Assembly: GCF_900111275.1 (NCBI RefSeq)
Contig: NZ_FOGR01000002.1
Span: forward strand, 868,001-932,000
Direction: 5' to 3'
From: Rhizobium sp. NFR03
GTDB lineage: Bacteria > Pseudomonadota > Alphaproteobacteria > Rhizobiales > Rhizobiaceae
DNA: 64,000 nt
The position numbers were made by a program, and so were the translations under genes. Each line of letters begins with the position of its first letter. Within the stretch, counting starts at the first letter, position 1. A model generated the notes under the pieces. The model did no database searches. It saw nothing but the letters and a program-made list of their open reading frames with translations, and had not been told where the DNA came from. Positions 45,515 through 54,672 of the stretch are shown here, piece after piece.

Positions 45515-46546
45515 TCAGAGAATGAAGTCGTCGGCATACATCTTGGTGACGCCGGATACGCTCACCTCGAAATCGGCGCGGCCATCGCCATTGACGTCGC
45601 CAGACAGGATGCCGTTCGAAAAGCGCAGCTCGCCCGCATGGCGGCTGAACCCGTCATTGCCGATATAGTCGAATGCCTGGTTGCCGCCGGAGCGCGTGCT
45701 GGCGTCGATATTGGAGAGGTCGATCAGGTCGTTATCCCCCGGCGTGAAGTCGGCAATCACGTCGCGGCCGCTGCCGACCCGGCTGTCGCTGACCGTATCG
45801 AAGTAGAAGATATCCGCGCCAGTGCCGCCGTTCAGATAGTCGAAGCCTGTGCCGCCGGTAAGGTCGTCGGCGCCCGAGCCACCATAGAGGAGGTCGTTGC
45901 CAGCGCCGCCATAGAGCCCGTCATTGCCGCCGAGGCCGTAGAGATCGTCGGCGCCGCCGAGACCCTTCAGCACGTTGCGGCCGGAGGAGCCGGTGATGTC
46001 GTCTGCGGAATTCGTGCCTGTCGCGTTCTCGATGCTGACGAGATCCTCGACCTGGTCGCCGTCGATCGTCGCGGTGCCCGTGTCGAGGGCGATGTCGACA
46101 CCCTTGCCGCGCTGGGAGGCGTAAGAGTCCTGCAACTCGTAGCTGATCGTGTCGACGCCGGTGCCGCCGTTGAAGCTGTTGTTGTAGCCGACGGAGAGGA
46201 AGGTGTCGTTACCGCTGTCGCCCTTGTAGACGCTGGCTTCGGAATTGACCTCGAAACGGTCGTTGCCGTCGCCGCCGGAAACGACGTCATAGGCCGTGGC
46301 GCTGCCGGCGCGGATGCTGGCGATATAGAGGTCGTTGCCGGTGCCGAGGAAGATGTCGTTGCCGCCCTCGAAATAGTTCAGGACCCGGTCGTTGCCCGAA
46401 CCCGCTTCGACATAATTGAAACCGCCCAGGCTGTCGGTGCGGTTGAGGTTGATCGTGTCGTTGCCGCCGTAACTGTAGACCGACACTTCGGACAGTTTGT
46501 TCTGGGTAAAAGTGTTGTTACCGTTGGTGCCGTAGTACGTCGCCAT
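45515..46546 (-). CDS. RTX-type calcium-binding protein
   Basis: This 343-residue protein consists largely of glycine-aspartate-rich RTX nonapeptides. Clear copies are LGGADDLYGLGGNDGLYGG and AGNDLLYGGSGADDLTGG (about 195-235), with degenerate copies earlier (GGNDIF, GTGNDLY, GGDGNDRF). It has no N-terminal signal peptide and a C-terminus rich in hydrophobic and acidic residues (VTKMYADDFIL), as in type I-secreted proteins. No catalytic domain is present. The start at 46546 has GAGGA 7 bases upstream; an ATG ten codons earlier is weaker. No type I secretion genes lie nearby in this window. Confidence 0.87.
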   Translation of the reverse strand: MATYYGTNGNNTFTQNKLSEVSVYSYGGNDTINLNRTDSLGGFNYVEAGSGNDRVLNYFEGGNDIFLGTGNDLYIASIRAGSATAYDVVSGGDGNDRFEVNSEASVYKGDSGNDTFLSVGYNNSFNGGTGVDTISYELQDSYASQRGKGVDIALDTGTATIDGDQVEDLVSIENATGTNSADDITGSSGRNVLKGLGGADDLYGLGGNDGLYGGAGNDLLYGGSGADDLTGGTGFDYLNGGTGADIFYFDTVSDSRVGSGRDVIADFTPGDNDLIDLSNIDASTRSGGNQAFDYIGNDGFSRHAGELRFSNGILSGDVNGDGRADFEVSVSGVTKMYADDFIL

Positions 46547-46674
46547 GAATGTGTCCTCGCGAGGGTCGTCGGTCAATATGACAAGCCCATCATGTCAGGT
46601 GCGGTGTGAATGCCGGCTGAACCGAATGTGGCTTTTCAGTGAAATAAGAATGGACGGTCTCAGCGGGTCCGGCC

Positions 46675-47298
46675 CTAAACGGGCAAGCCGAGCCGTATCA
46701 GATCCGCCTTCAGCGTCTTGCCATCGATGAACTGCACCGCCTGCCAGCCCGCCGTCCGCGCACCCTCGACATTGGCGAGGCTGTCATCGATGAAGAGCGT
46801 CGCTGCGGGTTCGAGGCCGAACGCCGCCTGATGCGTCTCGTAGATTTCGAGATCGGGCTTGATCTGTCGTTTCTCGCCGGACACCGTGACGCCGCGCGGC
46901 AGGTTGAGGAAGGCAAAGCGCGCTTTTGCCTCGGCAAACGTGTCCACGGCAAAGTTCGTGAGCATCGTCACGTCGTAGCCCTTGGCCACGAGACCTTCGA
47001 GAATGGCGACGCTCTCCTCATAGGCATGCGGCACCATCTCGCCCCAGTGAACGCGGAAGGCGCGGATGTTCGTCTCGTGCTCGGGATACTGCGCCACCAG
47101 CATGTCTTCGGCCTCCGCCCAGGTCCGGCCGCGATCCTGCTCGAGGTTCCATTCATGGGTGCACACCGTCGCGAAGAAGGCGTTGCGCTCGGCCTCGTCG
47201 GGAATGAGCCGGCTGAACGGGATATGCGGATCGTAGTGGATCAGCACCTTGCCGATGTCGAAAACGATATGGCGTATGGGTGTCGTCACGTCGGTCAC
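46675..47298 (-). CDS. HAD family hydrolase (YihX-like)
   Basis: This 207-residue HAD-IA hydrolase has motif I VFDIGKVLIHYD (about 13-24), in which the second Asp is Gly. The DxG form is usual for the YihX-type subgroup and was not treated as a defect. Motif II TMLTNFAVD is near 114, motif III Lys is in KRQIKPDLEIY, and motif IV is FIDDSLANVEGARTAGW near 165-181. It starts with GTG preceded by GAGGAGA. The substrate is unknown. It is 63 bases upstream of mutY on the same strand, in the order mutY then this gene. Confidence 0.88.
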   Translation of the reverse strand: MTDVTTPIRHIVFDIGKVLIHYDPHIPFSRLIPDEAERNAFFATVCTHEWNLEQDRGRTWAEAEDMLVAQYPEHETNIRAFRVHWGEMVPHAYEESVAILEGLVAKGYDVTMLTNFAVDTFAEAKARFAFLNLPRGVTVSGEKRQIKPDLEIYETHQAAFGLEPAATLFIDDSLANVEGARTAGWQAVQFIDGKTLKADLIRLGLPV

Positions 47299-47361
47299 AG
47301 GTGTCTCTCCTCTTTTATCGGTCGGGCCATCGGGTGGCCCGAAGGGTCATATCGCACGACG

Positions 47362-48507
47362 TCACCGGGTTCGTGACGTTTTTGCAAAACTGCCGGGCAG
47401 CGCCTTCCCGATCACCTTCTTCATCACGGTCGGCAGCGCCTGCACGGCCAGCGTTTCGCGCGGCTCCCACCAGCCGTTCGCGGTGATCGCGTCCCGTTCG
47501 ACCTCGGCATGGCGAACGGCGAGGCGCAGCTCGAAATGGGTGAACACATGCACGATGCCGCCGCAGTCGCGCCAGAGCGGGCCGGCCTTGCCTGCAAAGG
47601 GCGGCGCTTGCTCGTCAGACGGATCGGTCGTCCAGTTCGTGCCCGGCACCTCGGTCATGCCGCCGAGCAGACCCTTTTCGCCCCGCTTGCAGAGGTAGAC
47701 CGCGCCCGTTGCATCTGTCGCGACATAGGCGGTGCCGTATCGCACCGGCTTGGCCTTCTTCGCCAGCTTCACAGGAAAACGCTCCTGATCGCCGGCCTTG
47801 TAGGCGCGGCAATCCGCATTGATCGGACAGAGCGCGCAGACCGGCCGGCGCGGGGTGCAGATGGTCGAGCCGAGATCCATCATGGCCTGCGCGAAATCGC
47901 CCGGCCGCTCCGCGGGCGTGACCGTGGCGACCAGCCGCCGCATCTCGGGCCTTGCCGCCGGCACCGGCGTCTCCACCCGGTAGAGCCGTGACATCACCCG
48001 CTCGACATTGCCGTCGAGCACTGCGCTTTGCCGGTTGAAGGCGATGGCGGCGATGGCGGCGGCCGTATAGTCGCCGATGCCCGGCAGCGCCTTCAGGCCT
48101 TCTTCGGTATCGGGAAAGCGCCCGCCATGCTGGCTCGCAACCGCTTCGGCGCATTTCTTCAGGTTCCGCGCCCGGGCGTAATAGCCGAGCCCCGCCCAGG
48201 CCTTCATCACCTCTTCGGTATCGGCCGCAGCGAGATCGACGACCGTCGGCCACAGCGCGAGGAATTTTGCGAAATAGGCCTTTACCGCCTGTACCGTCGT
48301 CTGCTGCAGCATCACTTCCGACAGCCAGATGTGGTAGGGATCCGGCCGCAGCCCGGCTTTGGCCATGGGCGGCGTGATGCGCCATGGCAGCACGCGGTGG
48401 CTGCGATCGTACCAGTCGAGCAGCAGGCCGGCGGTGTCGGGGAGATCGGAGCGGGCAGACGGGAGGCAGGTCAATTTTTCCGCCGTGGACGTGGAACGTT
48501 GCATCAT
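47362..48507 (-). CDS. mutY: A/G-specific adenine glycosylase MutY
   Basis: This 381-residue base-excision enzyme removes adenine opposite 8-oxoguanine. The N-terminal glycosylase domain has EVMLQQTTVQAVKAYF (about 64-79) and the helix-hairpin-helix LPGIGDYTAAAIAAIAF (about 140-156) with the catalytic Asp in VLDGNVERVMSR. The 4Fe-4S cluster Cys are in ICTPRRPVCALCPINADC (about 216-233). A C-terminal NUDIX-like domain completes it. GGAAGGA precedes the start. The divergent DUF721 gene starts 135 bases away. Confidence 0.96.
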   Translation of the reverse strand: MMQRSTSTAEKLTCLPSARSDLPDTAGLLLDWYDRSHRVLPWRITPPMAKAGLRPDPYHIWLSEVMLQQTTVQAVKAYFAKFLALWPTVVDLAAADTEEVMKAWAGLGYYARARNLKKCAEAVASQHGGRFPDTEEGLKALPGIGDYTAAAIAAIAFNRQSAVLDGNVERVMSRLYRVETPVPAARPEMRRLVATVTPAERPGDFAQAMMDLGSTICTPRRPVCALCPINADCRAYKAGDQERFPVKLAKKAKPVRYGTAYVATDATGAVYLCKRGEKGLLGGMTEVPGTNWTTDPSDEQAPPFAGKAGPLWRDCGGIVHVFTHFELRLAVRHAEVERDAITANGWWEPRETLAVQALPTVMKKVIGKALPGSFAKTSRTR

Positions 48508-48642
48508 GGTCCTTCCGCCCGATTTCGCCTATAGATCGTCGCAAGCAGCCTTGTCGCATCCGGCATCGTTCCGTGCGTCATAGCCGAAACGGCGTCGGTG
48601 GGTAAGGCCCGCGATATCTTCCCAACAGTCGGAGCAAGCGCA

Positions 48643-49170
48643 ATGGCGCCTTCCAAGCCGTATACACCGAAGGGCGCTTATACCCCGAAAGGCGTCAGGC
48701 AGATCAGCGAGGTCGCCAACGGCCTGCTCGATCCGGTTCTGGCCAAACGTGCCGGCATCAGCACGCTGCTGCTCGGCTCCTGGGACGAAATCGCCGGCGA
48801 GGCCTTTGCCGATTGCACGCGCCCGGAAAAGATCGCCTGGCCGCGCCGCGTCTCCGAAATGGCTGGCGAGAGCCGCCACCAGCCGGGCGTCCTCACCATC
48901 GCCTGCGATGGCGCCCGCGCTTTGTTCCTTGCACATACGGAAGGCGAACTCGTCCAGCGCATCAACGGCTTCTTCGGCTTCCCCGCCATCGACCGCGTCC
49001 GCATCGTCCAGAAGCCCGTCACCCCCCAGAACCGCACCCGCCAACGCCCGCGCCCCCTGACCGGCCAACCCGCCCGCCATCTGGAAGCCCTGACGGCCGA
49101 GATCGAGGACGAGGGCCTGAAGGCGGCTCTGACGCGGCTGGGGACAGCGGTGCTGGGGAAGAAGCGATAG
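48643..49170 (+). CDS. DUF721 (DciA-like) protein
   Basis: This 175-residue protein has the DUF721 core (about 20-120), with ISEVANGLLDPVLAKRAGISTLLLGSWDEIAG (in part) and TIACDGARALFLAHTEGELVQRINGFFG (in part). DUF721 contains DciA, the ancestral loader of DnaB helicase. Whether this protein does so is inferred from the family only. ATG 48643 was chosen because GGAG lies 8 bases upstream; an in-frame ATG 45 bases earlier has no such site. It diverges from mutY and precedes a VapBC pair on the other strand. Confidence 0.87.
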   Translation: MAPSKPYTPKGAYTPKGVRQISEVANGLLDPVLAKRAGISTLLLGSWDEIAGEAFADCTRPEKIAWPRRVSEMAGESRHQPGVLTIACDGARALFLAHTEGELVQRINGFFGFPAIDRVRIVQKPVTPQNRTRQRPRPLTGQPARHLEALTAEIEDEGLKAALTRLGTAVLGKKR

Positions 49171-49178
49171 GGGGATGA

Positions 49179-49598
49179 TCAGGCCGTCCACGGATTGATC
49201 ACGTGCAGGCCGCTAGCCGTAAATGGCGTGACGTCGCGTGTCGCAACGGAAAACCCAGTTGCGACGGCAATCGCGGCAATCTGTGCATCCGCCAATCCCA
49301 CTCCCGCCCCCTTTTCCCGCGCTTTCTGCGAGATGACGGCAAACTCCCGTGCCGCCTGCATGTCGAAAGGAAGGATTCGACCGCGGAACACGGTCGATAA
49401 GAGGTGTTCGAGCGCTTCTCGTAGCGTGTCCTTACGCCGACCGTCCGGCATGATCGCCATGCCGGAAAGTATTTCGGCCGCCGTGATTGTCGTCAGGTAC
49501 AACGCTTCCGCCGGCTGAGCATCGAGCCACGCAAGAACGCGTTCGCTCGGCATCTTGCGAAGAGGTTCCGAAACGACATTCGTGTCCAGAATAATCAT
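49179..49598 (-). CDS. PIN domain toxin (VapC/FitB type)
   Basis: This 139-residue PIN ribonuclease domain has conserved acidic residues in MIILDTNVVSE (Asp5), TAAEILSGMAIM (Glu about 42) and GVGLADAQIAAIA (Asp about 103), with a fourth in VATRDVTPF. VapC-like toxins cleave RNA, often tRNA. The ATG overlaps the antitoxin gene stop (ATGA). It lies between two forward genes of a conserved cluster. Confidence 0.93.
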   Translation of the reverse strand: MIILDTNVVSEPLRKMPSERVLAWLDAQPAEALYLTTITAAEILSGMAIMPDGRRKDTLREALEHLLSTVFRGRILPFDMQAAREFAVISQKAREKGAGVGLADAQIAAIAVATGFSVATRDVTPFTASGLHVINPWTA

Positions 49599-49834
49599 TT
49601 GAAGGAAGGCGGTTCGTAGGCTTCTCTGTCCCGCCCGTCGTCGAGATCGATACCTCCGATCGATTGCCCGATGGCTTTGAGATAGGAGCCGATACCAAGC
49701 GGCTCCTCGCTCGCGGCGGCGGTTTGCAGAATAGCGCTGATTTCCGCCTCGGTGGTACGCCCGTTCCTGCGGGCGCGTGCTTCCAGCGCCTGATGGGTTT
49801 TTTCGGGAAGGTTCCTGATCATGATGGCCGACAT
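49595..49834 (-). CDS. Arc-like antitoxin (VapB/FitA type)
   Basis: This 79-residue antitoxin has an N-terminal ribbon-helix-helix DNA-binding segment, MSAIMIRNLPEKTHQALEARARRNGRTTEAEISAIL (in part), as in FitA-type antitoxins. The C-terminal part is acidic (GGIDLDDGRDREAYEPPSFK) and would wrap around the toxin. GAGGA lies about 9 bases before the ATG. It overlaps the toxin gene and probably represses their shared promoter. Confidence 0.92.
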   Translation of the reverse strand: MSAIMIRNLPEKTHQALEARARRNGRTTEAEISAILQTAAASEEPLGIGSYLKAIGQSIGGIDLDDGRDREAYEPPSFK

Positions 49835-50053
49835 GGTGCGTCTGTCCTCTCGCCTTGAAAGCTAATCCCAGACACTTTGCAGTCTACCAGCAGCGAGCCC
49901 GCCCGATCAACAGCGAGCCGGAATATCCCGCCATCCACCCCTCACGCCACAAATGCCTCACAATTCTTTGAACGATGGGCTATGGGGGCCCCTTGTCCGG
50001 TCCCGGCGGGCGCGATATCGCAAGGGTCCCGTCTCCGCTTGAACAGGTGAACC

Positions 50054-50926
50054 ATGTCTCTTTCTGAAATGACTTTGCTGAAACGCCTCTCGAGCGGTGT
50101 GGCCATCGCCACGCTGGCGCTCGCGCTCGTCGCCTGCAGCGACGAGAAGAAGGAGACGGCGAATGCTGCGGCTCCTGTGGAAACGGTCGATACCGCGACC
50201 AGGACGGAGATGAAGCCGGCGGATACGATGACGACATCGTCCACCGCTGCCACCCCCGCAACGACGCCTGCGCCCGCTCAATCCCAGATGGCCCCGGCCC
50301 AGCCGGCCCCGGCCCAGATGGCCCAGGCGGCAGCGCCTGCCGCCACGCCTGCCGCAGCCGAGCTGCCGCAGGCGGATGGCGAGGTCGAAATCTCCAAGCT
50401 GATGGAGCCCGGCGCGCTGCCGGAAATGTCCATCGGCAAGGCCGATGCGCCTGTCACCGTTGTCGAATACATGTCGATGACGTGCCCGCATTGCGCCAAC
50501 TTCCACAACAACACGTTCGACGCCATCAAGGCGAAATACGTGGAATCGGGCAAGGTACGCTTCGTTCTGCGCGAGTTCCCGTTCGATCCGCGTGCCGCCG
50601 CCGCCTTCATGCTCGCGCGCTGCGCTCCGGAAGGCCAGTATTTCCCCATGGTCTCCATGCTCTTCAAGCAGCAGGAACAGTGGGCCGCTGCCCAGAACGG
50701 TCGCGATGCGCTGCTCCAGATGTCCAAGCTCGCCGGTTTCTCACAGGAGAGCTTCGAGGCGTGCTTGACGAACCAGAAGCTGCTGGACGATGTGAACGCC
50801 GTGATGCAGAAGGGTATGAAAGAGTACAAGGTGGCTTCGACGCCGACCTTCTTCATCAACGGCAAGCGCTATTCCGGAGACATGTCGGTTGACACCATGT
50901 CGGCCCTTATCGACCCTCTGCTCTAA
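50054..50926 (+). CDS. DsbA family thioredoxin-fold lipoprotein
   Basis: This 290-residue protein has a signal sequence ending in a lipobox (LALALVAC, Cys about 28). An Ala/Pro/Thr-rich linker (about 30-115) follows, then a DsbA-like domain (about 120-290). The active site CPHC lies in YMSMTCPHCANFHNN (about 139-153). The cis-Pro is in VASTPTFFINGKRY near 262. It probably oxidises periplasmic thiols while anchored in a membrane. AGGTGA precedes the ATG. Its neighbours mutY, DUF721 and smc are conserved, with a VapBC pair intervening. Confidence 0.93.
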   Translation: MSLSEMTLLKRLSSGVAIATLALALVACSDEKKETANAAAPVETVDTATRTEMKPADTMTTSSTAATPATTPAPAQSQMAPAQPAPAQMAQAAAPAATPAAAELPQADGEVEISKLMEPGALPEMSIGKADAPVTVVEYMSMTCPHCANFHNNTFDAIKAKYVESGKVRFVLREFPFDPRAAAAFMLARCAPEGQYFPMVSMLFKQQEQWAAAQNGRDALLQMSKLAGFSQESFEACLTNQKLLDDVNAVMQKGMKEYKVASTPTFFINGKRYSGDMSVDTMSALIDPLL

Positions 50927-50995
50927 GCTGCACCCGGTTGCGGCACGGGAAACCGTGCCGTTTACATCGCTCATGAGGCCCGGGACCCTTTTCGC

Positions 50996-51081
50996 CGTCA
51001 TGCTCGGGCTTGTCCCGAGCATCCGCAACGGCCCGGGTGCCTCGACATCGGCAGATCCTTGGCACAAGGCCGAAGATGACG
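50996..51081. repeat. shortened dispersed palindromic element, copy C
   Basis: It begins with the full left end CGTCATGCTCGGGCTTGTCCCGAGCATCC as in copy A (quoted in part as CGTCATGCTCGGGC). It has a shorter, different interior and a diverged right end (AAGGCCGAAGATGACG). It lies between dsbA and smc. Confidence 0.65.
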
Positions 51082-51181
51082 CCTCGCGAATGAAAATGTT
51101 CGTCTTCCGTCCATCGGCGATGGAAACTATGCCGTTCTCGCCGGTCATGCCCTCGTTCCCGTTCGAGACGGGCGCGCCGTC

Positions 51182-54100
51182 ATGAAGTTCACCAAGCTGC
51201 GCCTTGTCGGCTTCAAGTCCTTCGTGGAGCCATCCGAATTCGTCATCGAGCGCGGGCTGACCGGCGTGGTCGGCCCGAATGGCTGCGGCAAGTCGAACCT
51301 TGTCGAAGCCCTTCGCTGGGTGATGGGCGAGAATTCCTACAAGAATATGCGCGCCTCCGGCATGGACGACGTGATCTTCTCCGGCTCGGGCAAACGTCCG
51401 GCGCGCAACACGGCCGAAGTCGGCCTCTACCTCGACAATACCGATCGCACCGCGCCGGCCGCCTTCAACGACAGCGACGAGATCCAGGTCACGCGGCGCA
51501 TCGAGCGCGAGAACGGGTCGGTCTACCGCATCAACGGCCGCGAGGCCCGCGCCAAGGACGTGCAGCTGCTTTTTGCGGATGCCTCGACCGGCGCCCGCTC
51601 GCCGTCCATGGTGGGGCAGGGCCGCATCGGCGAGCTGATCGCTGCCAAGCCGCAGGCGCGGCGGCAACTGCTGGAAGAAGCCGCGGGCATTTCGGGCCTT
51701 CACTCCCGCCGTCACGAGGCCGAGCTTCGCTTGCGCGGCGCCGAAACAAACCTTGAACGACTGGACGAGGTAACGGCGGAGCTGGAAAACCGTATCGAAA
51801 GCCTCAAGCGCCAGTCGCGGCAGGCCAACCGCTTCAAGATGCTTTCGGCCGACATCCGCGCGCATGAGGCGATGCTCTTTCATATCCGCTGGGTGCAGGC
51901 CAAGCAGGCCGAGGGCGAGGCGGACAGCCTGCTGAACCAGGCGACGTCGCTGGTTGCCGAGAAGGCGCAGGCCCAGATGGAGGCCGCGAAGAACCAGGCG
52001 ATCGCGAGCCTGAAGCTGCCGGAACTGCGCGAGGAGGAGGCCCGCACCGCCGCAGGCCTCCAGCGGCTGCAGATCGCCCGGACCCAGCTCGACGAAGACA
52101 TGAGCCGCACGCTGCGCCGGCGCGACGAATTGCAGCGCCGCCTGACGCAGCTTGGGCAGGACATCGCGCGCGAAGAGCAGCTGGCGCTGGAAAATGCCGG
52201 CGCGATGGCGCGTCTGGAGGAGGAAGCAGAGGCGTTGCAGGAAGACGCCGAAGATGCCGGCGAGCGGGCGGAGGAGGCACGCGAGCGCCTTGCCGAAGCA
52301 CAGGACGTGCTGGCCGCTAGCGAGCGCACATTGGCATCGCTCACGGCCGAGCGCGCCGAGGCGCAGGCGTCGCGCGGCCAGCTGGAACGCACCATCCGCG
52401 ATCTCGGCGACCGCCGCATGCGCCTCTCCCGCCAGATGTCCGATCAGGCCGGCGAGATCGCCACTCTCGACCGCGAGATCGCAAGCCTCGAAGACCCCGA
52501 AAGGCGGCGTGATGCCGTGGACGCGGCGGAAGCCGACATAGAGGAGCGGGCACAAGCCGTTGCCGATGCCGAGGACGCGCTGGGCGAGGCGCGGGCGCGT
52601 GAGGCGGAGGCACGCGGACCGCTGGAAGCTGCGCGTGCGCGGCTGAGCGCGGCGGAAACCGAGGCGCGCACCATCCGCCGCTTGCTCGAAGCCGCAACGC
52701 TTGCCGGCGGCGCAAGCCCCGTGGTGGATGCGATCACAGTCGAGCGCGGCTTCGAGGCGCTGCTGGGTGCTGCCCTGGGCGACGATCTCGAATCCCCGCT
52801 CGATCCGTCGGCTCCGGTGCATTGGCGCGACCCCGGGCCGGGGGATGCCGATCCGGCTCTGCCGCAGGGCGTCGCTCCGCTGATCGACCGCGTTACGGCG
52901 CCGGATACCTTGCGGCGCAGCCTGTCGCAGGTGGGCATCGTCGCGGATGATGCCGAGGCGGAACGGTTGCTTCCTCTCCTATGCCCCGGACAACGGCTCG
53001 TCACCCGCTCGGGCGCACTCTGGCGCTGGGATGGCCATGTCACGGGCGCCGATGCACCGAGCGCTGCCACCCTGCGTCTGGAGAACCGCAACCGCCTGAG
53101 CGAACTCGACGCCGAGATAACGGAGGCCGCCGACGCTCTGGAGCTTTGCGAGAGCGCCCTGAAAATGGCGACGGACGCCATCCGCGCCGGTGACGATGCG
53201 GTGCGGATGAGCCGCGAGGTCGAGCGTCAGGCGATCCGCCGCCTGTCGGAAGCGCGCGATGCGCTGGCTGCCGCCGAGCGCGCTCAGGGAGATCTCGCAC
53301 GGCGCCGCGCCATGCTTGCCGAAACCGCGGCCCGCATCGAGGAGAGCCACGACGAGGCGGTGGCCGCGCTGGAGGATGCCGTCGCGGCGCTCGATGACGC
53401 CCCCGATATGGCTGACCTCAACGCACGCCTGACAGCGCAAGGCACAGCGGTTGCAGCAGACCGGGCAGCTCTCGCCGAGGCGCGTGCGCTTTCCGACGGT
53501 CTCAATCGCGAGACCGAAACGCGCGAGCGCCGCCTGCGGGCGATTGCCGCCGAGCGTCAGACCTGGGCGAGCCGGGCGGCCAGCGCCGAAGACCATATCG
53601 CCACGCTGCGCGACCGCGAAGCCGAGGCTCGTGACGAGATCGAGGCGATTCTGGACGCGCCCGACGAATTCGACGAGAAACGCCGCGCCCTCATGAGCGC
53701 CCTCTCGGACATGGAGGCGGCCCGTCGCGCGGCGGCCGACCGGCTGGTGGAGGCCGAAACCCGCCAGCGCGACGCGGATCGCATGGCCGCGACCGCTCTT
53801 TCCGAACTGGCGGAAACCCGCGAAAAGCGCGGCCGGGCCGAGGAGCGGCTGATGTCCGCCCGCGAGAAGCGGGTCGAGGTGGAGGGCGCCATCCGGCAAT
53901 CCCTTTCGGTTGCGCCGCACGAGGTGCTGCGCCTTACCGGCCGCGCGGTGGATGCGCTGCCAGTCGATCCGCGCACCGTGGAGCGTGATCTCGAACGCCT
54001 GAAGATCGAGCGTGAGCGCCTCGGCGCCGTCAACCTGCGTGCGGAAGAGGAGCAGACCGAGCTTTCCGACAGGCTGGCCGCGATCCTCAAAGAGCGGGAG

Positions 54101-54646
54101 GATGTGATCGATGCGATCCGCAAGCTGCGCAGCGCCATCCAGAACCTCAACCGCGAGGGCCGCGAGCGCCTTCTGGCGGCGTTCGACATCGTCAACGCCC
54201 AGTTCCAGCGCCTGTTCACCCACCTCTTCGGCGGCGGCACGGCCGAGCTTCAACTGATCGAAAGCGAAGACCCGCTGGATGCGGGCCTCGAAATCGTCGC
54301 ACGCCCGCCGGGCAAAAAGCCGCAGACCATGACGCTGCTCTCCGGCGGCGAGCAGGCTCTGACCGCCATGGCCCTGATCTTCGCGGTCTTTCTCACCAAT
54401 CCCGCACCCATCTGCGTGCTGGACGAGGTGGACGCGCCGCTGGACGACCACAATGTCGAGCGCTACTGCAACCTCATGGACGAAATGGCCGCCTCCACGG
54501 AGACCCGCTTCGTCATCATCACCCACAACCCCATCACCATGGCCCGCATGAACCGCCTCTTCGGCGTCACCATGGCGGAGCAGGGCGTGAGCCAGCTGGT
54601 ATCGGTGGATCTGCAGACGGCGGAACAGCTGCGGGAGGCGGTGTAG
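51182..54646 (+). CDS. smc: chromosome segregation protein SMC
   Basis: This 1154-residue SMC ATPase compacts and segregates chromosomes with ScpA and ScpB. It has an N-terminal Walker A (GPNGCGKSN, about 33-41), a long coiled coil (about 170-490), and a hinge (about 500-650, more Ala/Asp-rich than usual). A second coiled coil runs to about 1000. The C-terminal signature LLSGGEQALTAMAL is near 1056, and Walker B ICVLDEVDAPLDDH near 1078. The ATG has no strong ribosome binding site. It follows the DsbA-like gene across a 255-bp gap holding a dispersed repeat. Confidence 0.97.
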   Translation: MKFTKLRLVGFKSFVEPSEFVIERGLTGVVGPNGCGKSNLVEALRWVMGENSYKNMRASGMDDVIFSGSGKRPARNTAEVGLYLDNTDRTAPAAFNDSDEIQVTRRIERENGSVYRINGREARAKDVQLLFADASTGARSPSMVGQGRIGELIAAKPQARRQLLEEAAGISGLHSRRHEAELRLRGAETNLERLDEVTAELENRIESLKRQSRQANRFKMLSADIRAHEAMLFHIRWVQAKQAEGEADSLLNQATSLVAEKAQAQMEAAKNQAIASLKLPELREEEARTAAGLQRLQIARTQLDEDMSRTLRRRDELQRRLTQLGQDIAREEQLALENAGAMARLEEEAEALQEDAEDAGERAEEARERLAEAQDVLAASERTLASLTAERAEAQASRGQLERTIRDLGDRRMRLSRQMSDQAGEIATLDREIASLEDPERRRDAVDAAEADIEERAQAVADAEDALGEARAREAEARGPLEAARARLSAAETEARTIRRLLEAATLAGGASPVVDAITVERGFEALLGAALGDDLESPLDPSAPVHWRDPGPGDADPALPQGVAPLIDRVTAPDTLRRSLSQVGIVADDAEAERLLPLLCPGQRLVTRSGALWRWDGHVTGADAPSAATLRLENRNRLSELDAEITEAADALELCESALKMATDAIRAGDDAVRMSREVERQAIRRLSEARDALAAAERAQGDLARRRAMLAETAARIEESHDEAVAALEDAVAALDDAPDMADLNARLTAQGTAVAADRAALAEARALSDGLNRETETRERRLRAIAAERQTWASRAASAEDHIATLRDREAEARDEIEAILDAPDEFDEKRRALMSALSDMEAARRAAADRLVEAETRQRDADRMAATALSELAETREKRGRAEERLMSAREKRVEVEGAIRQSLSVAPHEVLRLTGRAVDALPVDPRTVERDLERLKIERERLGAVNLRAEEEQTELSDRLAAILKEREDVIDAIRKLRSAIQNLNREGRERLLAAFDIVNAQFQRLFTHLFGGGTAELQLIESEDPLDAGLEIVARPPGKKPQTMTLLSGGEQALTAMALIFAVFLTNPAPICVLDEVDAPLDDHNVERYCNLMDEMAASTETRFVIITHNPITMARMNRLFGVTMAEQGVSQLVSVDLQTAEQLREAV

Positions 54647-54672
54647 GGTCGGGTGGAGCGCGGAGGAAACGG

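Noticed and set aside
46675-47298. Loss of catalytic Asp in the YihX-like HAD protein
   Set aside because: The DxG form of motif I is normal in this subgroup, so it is not evidence of inactivation.
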